A stretch of DNA of 64,000 nucleotides from Streptomyces sp. NBC_01288 (GCF_035982055.1 NZ_CP108427.1:5331001-5395000); one strand, 5' to 3'; positions 43,137 through 52,691 are shown, counted from the stretch's first letter. Made by a program: numbers and translations. Notes: a model not told the origin generated them from the letters alone.

Positions 43137-43610
43137 ATGGAAGTCCCCGTCACCGTCCAGTGGGTTCGGACCTCCTGGACGAAGCGGTCGCGTGGCGGTG
43201 AGGCCGCCGCGCGGAGGAACGCGGTGCCGGTCGGGTTCGTCCTGCCGGACGATGCGCTGCCGCTCGCCCATGTCGTCGAGATCCGGGAGTGGGAGGACTT
43301 CACGCCGTGCGAAGACCGGGCGGAGTTGAGGCGCGTCAGCGCCGAACTCCGTCGCGTGGACGGCCGGTTGCGGGTGCTCCCCCGCGTGATGCACGAGCTG
43401 CCGCCCAGGCCCCGCAGACTTCCGGCGGTACGGCTCGTGCCGGGGCAGTGGGTCCGGTGGCAGCTCAACTACCGACTCAGCAGCGCGGTCGTTGTGCGGG
43501 ACTGGTCGTACTGGCTGGACACCTTCAACATCGCCTATGGGCCGGTGACCGCCGACGTGTTTCTGGGGACGCCCGACTTCCATGTGGATGAGCAGGGGCC
43601 GGTTCGATAG
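43137..43610 (+). CDS. Hypothetical protein downstream of the G-rich array
   Basis: The 157-residue soluble protein contains MEVPVTVQWVRTSWTKRSRG, AVRLVPGQWVRWQLNYRLSS and WSYWLDTFNIAYGPVTADVF. I do not recognise the family. ATG 43137 is preceded by GGGAGGGAG. An in-frame extension to 42753 through the repeat array would add 128 Gly/Ser/Arg/Glu-rich residues and is not preferred. It precedes the amidohydrolase by 13 bp. Confidence 0.7.
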   Translation: MEVPVTVQWVRTSWTKRSRGGEAAARRNAVPVGFVLPDDALPLAHVVEIREWEDFTPCEDRAELRRVSAELRRVDGRLRVLPRVMHELPPRPRRLPAVRLVPGQWVRWQLNYRLSSAVVVRDWSYWLDTFNIAYGPVTADVFLGTPDFHVDEQGPVR

Positions 43611-43623
43611 GGAGGATCAAGAC

Positions 43624-44553
43624 GTGGATGCTGAGGCGGCCGAAGCAGTCGAGGCAGTCGAAGGGGCTGAAGCAGCCGAAGTGGCCGAAGTCCGGGCGTT
43701 CTGGCGGCGGCTGGGCCTCCCCGGGCTGATCGACGTGCACACCCACTTCATGCCCGAGCGGGTGCTGCGCAAGGTCTGGGACTACTTCGACGCGCTCGGT
43801 GCGGCGACCGGCGGAGCACTGGAGTGGCCGATCGCGTACCGGAAGGAGGAGGCGGAACGGGTCGCGCTGATAAGGGAGTTCGGAGTACGCGCTTTCACCG
43901 CCATGCTCTACCCGCACAAGCCCGGTATGGCCGAGTGGCTCAACGGCTGGGCCGTCGACTTCGCCGCGCGCACACCCGACTGCCTGCACACCTCGACTCT
44001 CTTCCCGGAACCGGGAGTCGACGACTATGTGCGGCGCGCCCTCGACGCCGGCGCGCGGGTGTTCAAGGCGCATGTGCAGGTCGGGGCATACGACCCGGAC
44101 GATGAACTCCTCGACCCGGCTTGGGGGTTGCTCGCCGAGAGCGGGACGCCCGTCGTGATCCACTGCGGATCGGGGCCCGCCGCACCCGGCAAGCACACCG
44201 GGCCCGAGCCCATCGGGCGGGTACTTGCCCGGCACCCCCGGCTGCGACTCGTCCTAGCCCACATGGGGATGCCGGAGTACGAGGACTTCCTGGACCTGGC
44301 CGAGCGGTACGGGGAGGTGCGGCTGGACACGACGATGGCGTTCACCGACTTCAGCGAACGCCTCGCGCCCTTCCCGCCCCGCGCACTCCCCCGGCTGGCC
44401 GCGCTCGGCGACCGGGTGCTGCTGGGCAGCGACTTCCCGAACATTCCGTATCCGTACGTTCACCAGCTGCACGCCCTGGAGCGGCTGGACCTGGGCGAGG
44501 ACTGGCTGCGCGCGGTCTGCCACGACAACGGGGCGCGGCTGTTCGGACTGTGA
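43624..44553 (+). CDS. Amidohydrolase-family metal-dependent hydrolase
   Basis: The 309-residue TIM-barrel enzyme (amidohydrolase_2, ACMSD-like) has LIDVHTHFMPERV (two metal His), VIHCGSGP, RLVLAHMGMPEYEDFL (His) and LLGSDFPNIPYP (Asp). GTG 43624 follows GGAGG. The first 25 residues are an acidic Ala/Glu/Val repeat encoded by 6- and 9-bp repeats (GCAGTCGAG-like), unusual for the family. Substrate unknown. Confidence 0.88.
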   Translation: MDAEAAEAVEAVEGAEAAEVAEVRAFWRRLGLPGLIDVHTHFMPERVLRKVWDYFDALGAATGGALEWPIAYRKEEAERVALIREFGVRAFTAMLYPHKPGMAEWLNGWAVDFAARTPDCLHTSTLFPEPGVDDYVRRALDAGARVFKAHVQVGAYDPDDELLDPAWGLLAESGTPVVIHCGSGPAAPGKHTGPEPIGRVLARHPRLRLVLAHMGMPEYEDFLDLAERYGEVRLDTTMAFTDFSERLAPFPPRALPRLAALGDRVLLGSDFPNIPYPYVHQLHALERLDLGEDWLRAVCHDNGARLFGL

Positions 44554-44773
44554 GGGCGAGCTGAGAGTCCCACGGGTACGGGTGATGCGTGGAGAACGTG
44601 GAGACGCGGGGGAGGTCGGGGCGGGTGCCGGAGCGATGCACGGCTCTGTGACCGTTGAATGAGCGCTGGGAAAGCGGTTCCAAGGTGTTCCCTGAGTGGT
44701 CCCTGTGAGTTTCTCAGGAAAATCACAGACTCCGGAAAGCGTGTTCTTAGGGGACCCCGACAAGGTGTCCACT

Positions 44774-45514
44774 ATGACCACGACCTCGCCCCAGGGGCGC
44801 ACCGAACTGCTGAGGCCGGACGGGAGCCCCGTCCGAGTGCTTGTGGTGGACGACGAGCTGTCGATCACCGAGCTGCTGTCCATGGCCCTCCGATACGAGG
44901 GCTGGCAGATCCGTAGTGCGGGTGACGGGACCGGCGCGATACAGACCGCGCGCGAGTTCCGGCCCGACGCAGTCGTCCTCGACATGATGCTGCCGGACAT
45001 GGACGGCCTGACCGTTCTCGGGCGGATGCGCAGAGAGCTGCCGGACGTGCCGGTGCTGTTCCTGACGGCGAAGGACGCCGTCGAGGACCGTATCGCCGGA
45101 CTCACCGCCGGCGGCGACGACTACGTCACCAAGCCCTTCAGCCTCGAAGAGGTCGTCGCCCGGCTGCGCGGACTGATCCGCCGCTCCGGTGCCGCCGACC
45201 GCCGCTCGGACTCCGTACTGGTCGTGGGTGACCTCACCCTCGACGAGGACAGCCACGAGGTGTCGCGGGCCGGGGACGGCATCCACCTCACCGCGACCGA
45301 GTTCGAGCTGTTGCGCTTCCTCATGCGTAATCCCCGGCGGGTACTCAGCAAGGCGCAGATCCTCGACCGTGTGTGGTCGTACGACTTCGGTGGGCAGGCC
45401 AATGTGGTCGAGCTCTATATCTCGTATCTGCGGCGCAAGATCGACGCCGGTCGTGAGCCGATGATCCACACCCGGCGCGGTGCCGGTTACCTGATCAAGC
45501 CCGCGGCGTCATGA
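44774..45514 (+). CDS. OmpR-family response regulator
   Basis: The 246-residue protein has a receiver domain with the acidic pair LVVDDE, phospho-Asp in DAVVLDMMLPD and Lys in VTKPFS. The winged-helix output domain includes TEFELLRFLMRNPRRVLSKA and LRRKIDAGREPMIHTRRGAG. ATG 44774 opens a four-gene operon (regulator, kinase, GT2-GtrA, PMT) in which every junction is short or overlapping. A CCTGAG-N16-CTCAGG inverted repeat lies near 44690. Confidence 0.95.
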   Translation: MTTTSPQGRTELLRPDGSPVRVLVVDDELSITELLSMALRYEGWQIRSAGDGTGAIQTAREFRPDAVVLDMMLPDMDGLTVLGRMRRELPDVPVLFLTAKDAVEDRIAGLTAGGDDYVTKPFSLEEVVARLRGLIRRSGAADRRSDSVLVVGDLTLDEDSHEVSRAGDGIHLTATEFELLRFLMRNPRRVLSKAQILDRVWSYDFGGQANVVELYISYLRRKIDAGREPMIHTRRGAGYLIKPAAS

Positions 45515-47169
45515 GCGGGCGACGACGGCCGCGTGCGCAGAAGAAACGAGCGGGTAAGCCGCGCACCCTGCGGACCCGGCTCGTCGTCGCGTCCGTGACG
45601 CTGATCGCGGTGGTGTGCGCGGTGATCGGTACGGTGACGACGCTCGCGCTGCGCTCCCATCTGTACGACCAGCTCGACGGCCGGCTCGGCGAGGTGTCGG
45701 CCCGTGCCTCGGGCGGCTTCGGGCCGCCCGGTGACGGCAAGGACGGTGCCCCGCCCGAACAGCAGGGCAAGACGGCTCAGCAGAGCAAGGCGGCCCAGCA
45801 GAAGGGCAAGGCCGTCGTTCTCTCCGACTTCGTCGCCCGCGGGCCGCAGCCGGAGGGCACGGTCATCGCGAGTGTCAAGAACGGTTCCATCACCGACGGC
45901 AAGGTCGGCGAGAAGAAGAAGGACAGCAGCAGCGGCGTCTTCAACATGAGCCCCGTGGCGCTCACCAGCGCTCAGAAGAGTGCGCTCAACGAGGTGTCCC
46001 AGGACACCGCGGCGCACACCGTGGAGCTCCCCGGGCTGGGTGACTACCGCGTCAAGTACGTCTCCGGCATCAACGGCAGCTACTACGTCGCCATCCCCAC
46101 CTCGGACACCGAAAGCACCATCAACACCCTGATCCTCGTCGAGGTGAGCGTCACCGCCGCCGGCCTCGTCGCCGCCGCCATCGCCGGCTACGTCCTCGTC
46201 GGCGTCGCCACCCGCCCCCTGCGGCGCGTGGCCTCCACCGCCACCCGCGTCTCCGAACTCCCCCTCCACACCGGCGAGGTCACCCTCAACGAACGTGTCC
46301 CCGAGTCCGAGACCGACCCGCACACCGAGGTCGGCCAGGTCGGAGCCGCGCTCAACCGGATGCTCGACCACGTCCACGGCGCCCTGCACGCGAGACAGCA
46401 GAGCGAGATGCGGGTACGGCAGTTCGTGGCCGACGCCAGTCATGAGCTGCGGACGCCACTCGCCTCCATCCGGGGATACGCCGAGCTGACCAGGCGCGGG
46501 CGCGAACAGACCGGGCCCGACACCAAGCACGCCCTCGGCCGGATCGAGTCCGAGGCGGGTCGTATGACCCTCCTCGTGGAGGATCTGCTCCTCCTCGCCC
46601 GGCTCGACGCGGGCAGACCGCTCCAGTTCGACCAGACCGACCTCATCCCGCTAGTCGTGGACACCATCAGCGACTCGCGCGCGGCCGGCATGGACCACAA
46701 CTGGCGGCTCGACCTGCCCGACGAACCGGCCCTCGTGTCGGCGGACGCGGCCCGTATCCAGCAGGTCCTCATCAATCTGCTGGGCAACGCCCGCAAGCAC
46801 ACACCGCCCGGTACGACGATCACCGCACGCGTGCAGCGGCGCGGCCCGTGGATGTGCGTGGACGTAGAGGACAACGGCCAGGGCATCCCGTCCGATTTGC
46901 TGCCGCATGTCTTCGAGCGGTTCGCGCGCGGCGACTCGGCGCGTTCCCGCTCCACGGGATCGACGGGTCTGGGCCTCGCCATCGTGCAGGCGGTCGCGAC
47001 CGCGCACGGCGGAGCCGTCACCGTGGACAGCGTTCCCGGACGCACTGTGTTCACCGTGCATCTGCCCGCGCTGGCACCCGCTGTGCCCACGCCCGCCCCC
47101 GAAACGAATTGGCAATCGCACTCACAGGCACAGCACAGTGCCACCACATGGGTGCAACAGGGCGCTTGA
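45511..47169 (+). CDS. Sensor histidine kinase
   Basis: The 552-residue protein has a transmembrane helix (LVVASVTLIAVVCAVIGTVT), an extracytoplasmic sensor of about 140 residues that is Lys/Gln/Gly-rich, a second helix (VSVTAAGLVAAAIAGYVLVG), HAMP, DHp with FVADASHELRTPLASIRG (phospho-His), N box LLGNARKHTPPGT, and G boxes VEDNGQGIP and GSTGLGLAIV. A Gln/Ser/Thr-rich tail follows. The start overlaps the regulator stop (ATGA). Confidence 0.95.
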   Translation: MSGRRRPRAQKKRAGKPRTLRTRLVVASVTLIAVVCAVIGTVTTLALRSHLYDQLDGRLGEVSARASGGFGPPGDGKDGAPPEQQGKTAQQSKAAQQKGKAVVLSDFVARGPQPEGTVIASVKNGSITDGKVGEKKKDSSSGVFNMSPVALTSAQKSALNEVSQDTAAHTVELPGLGDYRVKYVSGINGSYYVAIPTSDTESTINTLILVEVSVTAAGLVAAAIAGYVLVGVATRPLRRVASTATRVSELPLHTGEVTLNERVPESETDPHTEVGQVGAALNRMLDHVHGALHARQQSEMRVRQFVADASHELRTPLASIRGYAELTRRGREQTGPDTKHALGRIESEAGRMTLLVEDLLLLARLDAGRPLQFDQTDLIPLVVDTISDSRAAGMDHNWRLDLPDEPALVSADAARIQQVLINLLGNARKHTPPGTTITARVQRRGPWMCVDVEDNGQGIPSDLLPHVFERFARGDSARSRSTGSTGLGLAIVQAVATAHGGAVTVDSVPGRTVFTVHLPALAPAVPTPAPETNWQSHSQAQHSATTWVQQGA

Positions 47170-47182
47170 GGAGAGTCGGGGC

Positions 47183-48700
47183 ATGCGAACCGACTCTTCT
47201 CCCGGCACCCTGCCGGCGCGGGAGCACCTCCCGGCCGGAGACGCCGGTACGCCTGTCCTGGACGTAGTGATCCCCGTCTACAACGAGGAGAAGGACCTCC
47301 AGCCATGTGTGCTCAGACTGCACGAGCACCTCAAGCGCACGTTCCCGTACGCGTTCCGCATCACCATCGCGGACAACGCGTCGATCGACACCACCCCTCA
47401 GGTGGCCGCGCGGCTGGAGTCGGAGATCCCCGAGGTCAAATCGTTCCGGCTGGAGCAGAAGGGGCGCGGTCGAGCACTGCGCACCGTCTGGTCCGCCTCG
47501 GACGCCCCGATCCTCGCCTACATGGATGTGGATCTCTCCACCGACCTCAATGCGCTGCTCCCCCTGGTGGCGCCGCTGATCTCGGGTCACTCCGACCTGG
47601 CGATCGGTTCCCGGCTGGCCCGCTCGTCGCGTGTCGTGCGTGGCGCCAAGCGCGAGTTCATCAGCCGGACCTACAACCTGATCCTGCGCGGCTCGTTGCA
47701 GGCCCGCTTCTCGGACGCCCAGTGCGGATTCAAGGCGATCCGGCGTGATGTGGCCCAGGCGCTGCTGCCGCTCGTCGAGGACACCGGCTGGTTCTTCGAC
47801 ACCGAGATGCTGGTGCTGGCCGAGCGTGCCGGACTCCGTATCCACGAGGTGCCGGTCGACTGGGTCGACGACCCGAACTCGACCGTCCACATCGTCAAGA
47901 CGGCGACCGAGGACCTGAAGGGAGTGTGGCGCGTGGGCAAGGCCCTGGCCTCCGGTTCGCTGCCGCTCGACCGCGTCACGCGGCCCTTCGGCGACGACCC
48001 GCGCGACCGCGACATCCAGGACGTGCCCAAGGGGCTGGCCCGCCAGCTCGTCGGGTTCTGCGTGGTCGGCGGTCTCTCCACCCTCTTCTACCTCGTCCTG
48101 TACAGCCTCTTCCGGCAGTTCGGCGGCTCACAGGTCGCCAACGCGCTCGCCCTGCTGGTCTCGGCGGTCGCCAACACCGCCGCGAACCGCCGGCTGACCT
48201 TCGGGGTCCGCGGCCGGGGCGGCGCCGTCCGCCACCAGGCGCAGGGCCTCGTCGTCTTCGCCATCGGCCTCGCGCTGACCAGCGGTTCCCTTGCAGCGCT
48301 GAACGCGGCCAGCAGCAACCCGGCGCACTCCACCGAACTCGCGGTCCTGGTGGCCGCCAACCTCGCCGCGACCGTCCTCCGCTTCCTGCTCTTCCGCGCC
48401 TGGGTCTTCCCGGACCGCGACGACAGCGCCGAGGACTCGACGGTCGCAGCCCTCAACTCCCCTTCGTCGCCGACCTATTCGACGGCGGCGCAGCACCCGC
48501 AGAACCCGCAGTACCCGGGTGGTTCGTACGCCCCGCTGCCGCAGCGTCAGCCGCAGCCCCAGCAGAGTGCGTACGACACCACCCCGCACCACACCACCCA
48601 GTTCCGCGCCGGTGAAGCCGCGGACGGCACCTGGAGGGACGCGACGATGCAGTTGCAGCCGGTGCGTCCCCACGACACCGATCCGAGGGACCGCCGATGA
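47183..48700 (+). CDS. GT2 dolichol-phosphate-sugar-synthase-like glycosyltransferase fused to GtrA
   Basis: The 505-residue protein has an N-terminal GT2 domain (VVIPVYNEEKDL, then ILAYMDVDLSTDLNALLPLV with the DxD-like metal site, and SDAQCGFKAIRRD). It is followed by a C-terminal GtrA domain (LVGFCVVGGLSTLFYLVLYS, then NTAANRRLTFG). The fusion suggests a polyprenyl-phosphate-sugar synthase coupled to a flippase. A Gln/Pro/Tyr-rich tail ends it. It follows the kinase by 13 bp and overlaps the PMT gene (ATGA), whose sugar donor it probably makes. Confidence 0.92.
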   Translation: MRTDSSPGTLPAREHLPAGDAGTPVLDVVIPVYNEEKDLQPCVLRLHEHLKRTFPYAFRITIADNASIDTTPQVAARLESEIPEVKSFRLEQKGRGRALRTVWSASDAPILAYMDVDLSTDLNALLPLVAPLISGHSDLAIGSRLARSSRVVRGAKREFISRTYNLILRGSLQARFSDAQCGFKAIRRDVAQALLPLVEDTGWFFDTEMLVLAERAGLRIHEVPVDWVDDPNSTVHIVKTATEDLKGVWRVGKALASGSLPLDRVTRPFGDDPRDRDIQDVPKGLARQLVGFCVVGGLSTLFYLVLYSLFRQFGGSQVANALALLVSAVANTAANRRLTFGVRGRGGAVRHQAQGLVVFAIGLALTSGSLAALNAASSNPAHSTELAVLVAANLAATVLRFLLFRAWVFPDRDDSAEDSTVAALNSPSSPTYSTAAQHPQNPQYPGGSYAPLPQRQPQPQQSAYDTTPHHTTQFRAGEAADGTWRDATMQLQPVRPHDTDPRDRR

Positions 48701-50964
48701 CCACCGACACCGATCAGACGACCTACCCGGGAGGAGGCAGCCCCTCGTCCTGGGGGCCGCCTACCGGTGACAGCGACACCGGCAGAGACACGGCCGTACA
48801 CGAGCCGGTGGCGCCCGCGGACACCCTGGCCCCCCAGGCCGGTGAGCCCAAGCAGCCGCTCGGGCGCCGCCTGTGGCGCGGCCGGCCCGAGGACCCGCGC
48901 TGGGCGCGCCCCGCGTTCTGGGGCATGCTGCTGGCGACGGCGCTGCTCTACCTCTACAACCTGAGCGCGTCCGGCTATTCAAACTCCTTCTACTCGGCGG
49001 CGGTTCAGGCCGGCAGCAAGAGCTGGAAGGCGTTCCTGTTCGGCTCGCTCGACGCGGGCAACGCGATCACCGTCGACAAGCCCTCGGCGTTCCTGTGGCC
49101 GATGGAGATCTCGGTCCGCGTCTTCGGCCTCAACTCCTGGGCGATCCTGGTCCCCGAGGTCCTCATGGGCGTCGGCACGGTCGCGGTCGTCTACGCGGCG
49201 GTACGCCGTCGACACAGCCCCCAGGCCGGTCTGATCGCGGGCGCCGTACTGGCGCTCACCCCGGTCGCCGCGCTGATGTTCCGCTTCAACAACCCTGACG
49301 CCGCACTGGCGTTGCTCATGGCGCTCGCCTGCTACCTCGTCGTCCGGGCCCTGGAGGACGGCCGTACGAAGTGGCTGGTGTGGGCGGGTGTCGCGATCGG
49401 CTTCGCGTTCCTGTCGAAGACGTTGCAGGCCTTCCTGATCCTGCCGCCGCTGGCCATCGTCTACGCGGTCTGCGCACCGGTGAGCGTGAAGAAGAGGTTC
49501 GCCCAACTGGGCCTGGCCACCGGCGCGTTGGTCGTCGCGGCGGGCTGGTGGGTCGCGCTCGTCGAGCTGTGGCCGGCGTCCTCGCGCCCCTACATCGGCG
49601 GCTCGCAGAACAACAGCTTCCTTGAACTGACCTTCGGCTACAACGGGTTCGGCCGCCTCAGCGGCGATGAGACCGGCAGCGTCGGAGGCGGCGGTGGCGG
49701 CACCGGCACGGGCATGTGGGGTGCCACCGGCTGGAGCCGGATGTTCAACGACGAGATCGGCAGCCAGATCTCCTGGCTGCTCCCCACCGCGCTGATCCTC
49801 CTCGTCGCGGGCCTGGTGGCCACACGCAAGCTCAACCGCACCTCCGTCAGGCGCAGTTCGATGCTGGTGTGGGGCGGCTCGCTGGTGACGACCCTGGTCG
49901 TCTTCAGCTACATGGCCGGCATCTTCCACCAGTACTACACGATCGCGCTGGCCCCCTACATGGCCGCCGTCATCGGCATCGGCGCGGGCTCCCTCTGGGA
50001 GAAGCGCGGCGAGATCTGGGCGTCGATCACCCTCGCGGCAGCGGTAGTTGCGGCCGGCGTGTGGGGCTACGTCCTCCTCAACCGCACCTCCGACTACCTT
50101 CCCTGGCTGAAGTGGCTGGTCCTCATCGGCTCCCTGGCCGGTGCGCTCGGCCTGATCTTCGTAGCGAAGATCGGCCGCCAACTCGCCCTCGCGGCAGTCG
50201 GCTTGAGCATCGTGGCAGGCCTGGCGGGCCCGGCGGCGTACACCCTCTCGACGGTCAACTCCGCACACACCGGCTCCATCCCGACGGCCGGTCCGGCCGG
50301 CGCGAGCATGATGGGCGGCGGTGGCGGTCCGGGTGGCGGCGGCGGTCGCGGCGGCTTCGGTGGCGGCAACCGCACCGGCGGCACGGGCACCATGCCCGGT
50401 CAGCAGGGCGGCAACGGCGGCACCACCCAGAACCAGGGCGGCGGCTTCCCCGGCGGCGGCACGGGCACGATGCCCGGCGGCGGTACGGGCACCACTCCTG
50501 GTGGCGGCGGTACGACCCAGAACCAGGGTGGCGGCCAGACCGGCGACGGCGGCGGCATGGGCGGCGGCGGCATGGGCGGCGGCGGTGGCGTCGGCGGCCT
50601 GCTCAACGGCGCGACGGTCACCTCGGCGGCCAAGAAGCTCCTCCAGACGGACGCGAGCAAGTACACCTGGGTCGCCGCGTCCATCGGCTCCCAGAACGCC
50701 GCGAGCTACCAACTCGCCACCGGCGACCCGGTGATGGCGATCGGCGGCTTCAACGGCACCGACCCGTCGCCGACGCTGGCCCAGTTCAAGAAGTACGTGG
50801 CGGACGGCAAGATCCACTACTTCATCTCGGGCAGCACCGGAATGGGCGGCAGCAGCAGCACGGGCAGCTCCTCGCAGATCTCCTCGTGGGTCGAGAAGAA
50901 CTACAAGAAGGTGACGGTCGGTTCGGCCACCTTCTACGACCTGACGCAGAAGACGAGCAGCTGA
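48697..50964 (+). CDS. PMT/ArnT-family (GT39-like) membrane glycosyltransferase with Gly-rich C-terminal extension
   Basis: The 755-residue protein has a Pro/Gly-rich cytoplasmic N-terminus and about 11 membrane helices. The first extracytoplasmic loop contains NSFYSAAVQAGSKSWKAFLF and ITVDKPSAFLW, where PMT enzymes keep catalytic acidic residues. After the last helix comes an extracellular Gly/Thr/Gln-rich linker of about 110 residues with PGGGTGT and TTQNQGGG repeats. A final globular domain (SKYTWVAASIGSQNAASYQL) follows. It probably transfers a sugar from the lipid carrier made by the upstream enzyme. Confidence 0.9.
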   Translation: MTTDTDQTTYPGGGSPSSWGPPTGDSDTGRDTAVHEPVAPADTLAPQAGEPKQPLGRRLWRGRPEDPRWARPAFWGMLLATALLYLYNLSASGYSNSFYSAAVQAGSKSWKAFLFGSLDAGNAITVDKPSAFLWPMEISVRVFGLNSWAILVPEVLMGVGTVAVVYAAVRRRHSPQAGLIAGAVLALTPVAALMFRFNNPDAALALLMALACYLVVRALEDGRTKWLVWAGVAIGFAFLSKTLQAFLILPPLAIVYAVCAPVSVKKRFAQLGLATGALVVAAGWWVALVELWPASSRPYIGGSQNNSFLELTFGYNGFGRLSGDETGSVGGGGGGTGTGMWGATGWSRMFNDEIGSQISWLLPTALILLVAGLVATRKLNRTSVRRSSMLVWGGSLVTTLVVFSYMAGIFHQYYTIALAPYMAAVIGIGAGSLWEKRGEIWASITLAAAVVAAGVWGYVLLNRTSDYLPWLKWLVLIGSLAGALGLIFVAKIGRQLALAAVGLSIVAGLAGPAAYTLSTVNSAHTGSIPTAGPAGASMMGGGGGPGGGGGRGGFGGGNRTGGTGTMPGQQGGNGGTTQNQGGGFPGGGTGTMPGGGTGTTPGGGGTTQNQGGGQTGDGGGMGGGGMGGGGGVGGLLNGATVTSAAKKLLQTDASKYTWVAASIGSQNAASYQLATGDPVMAIGGFNGTDPSPTLAQFKKYVADGKIHYFISGSTGMGGSSSTGSSSQISSWVEKNYKKVTVGSATFYDLTQKTSS

Positions 50965-50991
50965 CACCCGGCTGACGGTTCTCCACTGAGC

Positions 50992-51021
50992 AGGGGCGGT
51001 GACCACACGGTCACCGCCCCT
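50992..51021 (+). terminator. Hairpin terminator after the PMT operon
   Basis: A 13-bp perfect stem (AGGGGCGGTGACC with its complement) with loop ACAC lies 28 bp after the PMT stop. Confidence 0.8.
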
Positions 51022-51044
51022 CTTCATGTCCGCCGTAACTCTGT

Positions 51045-51078
51045 TGTACGCCGTATAGGGACTGTTCTACGGTGTACA
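51045..51078 (+). promoter_or_regulatory. Operator candidate at the DHA2 exporter start
   Basis: Arms TGTACGCCGTA (51045-51055) and TACGGTGTACA (51068-51078) are complementary at 10 of 11 positions with a 12-bp spacer. They end two bases before ATG 51081, so a bound repressor would block transcription start. The TetR gene at 52692 is the likely binder. Confidence 0.6.
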
Positions 51079-51080
51079 GC

Positions 51081-52559
51081 ATGCCGACTTCCCCAGGCCC
51101 CCAAGCCCTTCAGGGCCACCCCCAGCGCTGGATCGTCCTCGGAGTCATCTGCCTGGCCCAGCTCACCGTGCTGCTCGACAACACCGTCCTGAACGTCGCG
51201 ATCCCCTCGCTCACCCGCGAACTCGACGCGAGCACCGCGGACATCCAGTGGATGATCAACGCGTACTCCCTCGTACAGTCCGGACTCCTCCTCACCGCGG
51301 GCAGCGCGGCCGACCGCTACGGCCGCAAGAAGATGCTGATCGCGGGTCTCGTGCTGTTCGGCGTGGGCTCGCTGGTCGCCGGACTCGCCCAGTCCACCGG
51401 GCAGTTGATCGCCGCGAGGGCCGGTATGGGGGTCGGCGGGGCGCTGCTCATCACGACCACCCTGGCCGTAGTGATGCAGATCTTCAGCCCTGAGGAACAG
51501 CCGAGGGCGATCGGCATCTGGGCCGCGGTGAACGCGCTCGGTTTCGCGACGGGCCCGCTCCTCGGCGGCTTCATGCTGAACCACTTCTGGTGGGGCGCGA
51601 TCTTCCTGATCAATATCCCGGTAGCGGCGCTGGCCCTGGTGGCCGCGGTGGTCCTGGTCCCCGAGTCCAAGAACCCACGCGGCGACCGCCCGGACCTCCT
51701 GGGCGCCCTGCTCTCGACCATCGGCATGGCCGCGCTGGTCTACGCGATCATCTCCGGCCCGGCGCACGGCTGGACGTCCGGGCGGGTGCTGCTCACGGTG
51801 GCGGTGGCGGTCGTGGTCCTCGCGGCCTTCGCGTCCTGGGAGAACCGTGTCCCGTACCCCATGCTCGACCTGGACTTCTTCCGCGACCGCCGCTTCACGG
51901 GCGCGGTCGCCGGGGTCGTCCTCATCACCTTCGGCATGGCCGGCTCGCTCTTCCTGCTCACCCAGCACCTCCAATTCGTCCTCGGCTACGGCCCGTTGGA
52001 GGCGGGTGTCCGTACGGCACCGCTCGCTCTGGTGATCGTCGCGCTCAACTTCTCGGGGCTGGCGGCGAAGTGGACGGCGCGGCTCGGGATGCCGGTTTCC
52101 ATCGGGCTGGGGATGGTGTCGATGTCGGCGGGACTGGTGTCGATCGCGTCGCTTGCCACCGGTGGGTATGCGGGGACGCTGGTGGGGCTGGTGCTGATCG
52201 GGGCGGGGGCGGCGATCGCCAATCCGGCGATGGCTCACGCGATCATGAGTGCGATTCCTCCGGAGAAGGCGGGGGTCGGGGCGGGCGTCAATGGAACGTT
52301 GGGGGAGTTCGGGAACGGGTTGGGGGTCGCGGTTCTTGGTGCGGTGCTGAGTTCTCGGTTCGCGGCGGTGTCCCTGCCGGTCGGGTTGGCGGCGGCGTCG
52401 TCGGCTGAGGAGAGGCGGAAGGTGACCGATGCCTTCTCTGCCGGGCTGGAGGTCAGTCAGTTGGTGGGGGCCGTTGCTGTTTTGGTCGGGGGGTTGCTTG
52501 CGGCGGCGTTGTTGTGGCGGGCGGAGCGGGCAGACTCGGAGATGGTGGTCGCCCAGTAG
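51081..52559 (+). CDS. DHA2-family (EmrB/QacA-like) 14-helix MFS exporter
   Basis: The protein is about 492 residues. The DHA2 motif C-like region is LDNTVLNVAIPSLTRELDAS, motif A is GSAADRYGRKKMLIAGL, and 14 hydrophobic segments are visible. It probably exports drugs or other small toxic compounds. The start is ATG 51081 or the in-frame GTG 51072. Neither has a ribosome site, and both lie inside or at the edge of an operator, so a near-leaderless mRNA is possible. It is followed by a TetR gene. Confidence 0.9.
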   Translation: MPTSPGPQALQGHPQRWIVLGVICLAQLTVLLDNTVLNVAIPSLTRELDASTADIQWMINAYSLVQSGLLLTAGSAADRYGRKKMLIAGLVLFGVGSLVAGLAQSTGQLIAARAGMGVGGALLITTTLAVVMQIFSPEEQPRAIGIWAAVNALGFATGPLLGGFMLNHFWWGAIFLINIPVAALALVAAVVLVPESKNPRGDRPDLLGALLSTIGMAALVYAIISGPAHGWTSGRVLLTVAVAVVVLAAFASWENRVPYPMLDLDFFRDRRFTGAVAGVVLITFGMAGSLFLLTQHLQFVLGYGPLEAGVRTAPLALVIVALNFSGLAAKWTARLGMPVSIGLGMVSMSAGLVSIASLATGGYAGTLVGLVLIGAGAAIANPAMAHAIMSAIPPEKAGVGAGVNGTLGEFGNGLGVAVLGAVLSSRFAAVSLPVGLAAASSAEERRKVTDAFSAGLEVSQLVGAVAVLVGGLLAAALLWRAERADSEMVVAQ

Positions 52560-52691
52560 CTCGGGTGGCGGGGTGCGTTGGCGGCTGCGGGCGCGTTGTG
52601 GCTGGTCGCGCCCACGCGGCGGAGCCGCAAATGTCACAGCCCCGCGCCCCTGAATACTGGCCCGGGACTGAAATGCTGAGGAAGGTGCGTC

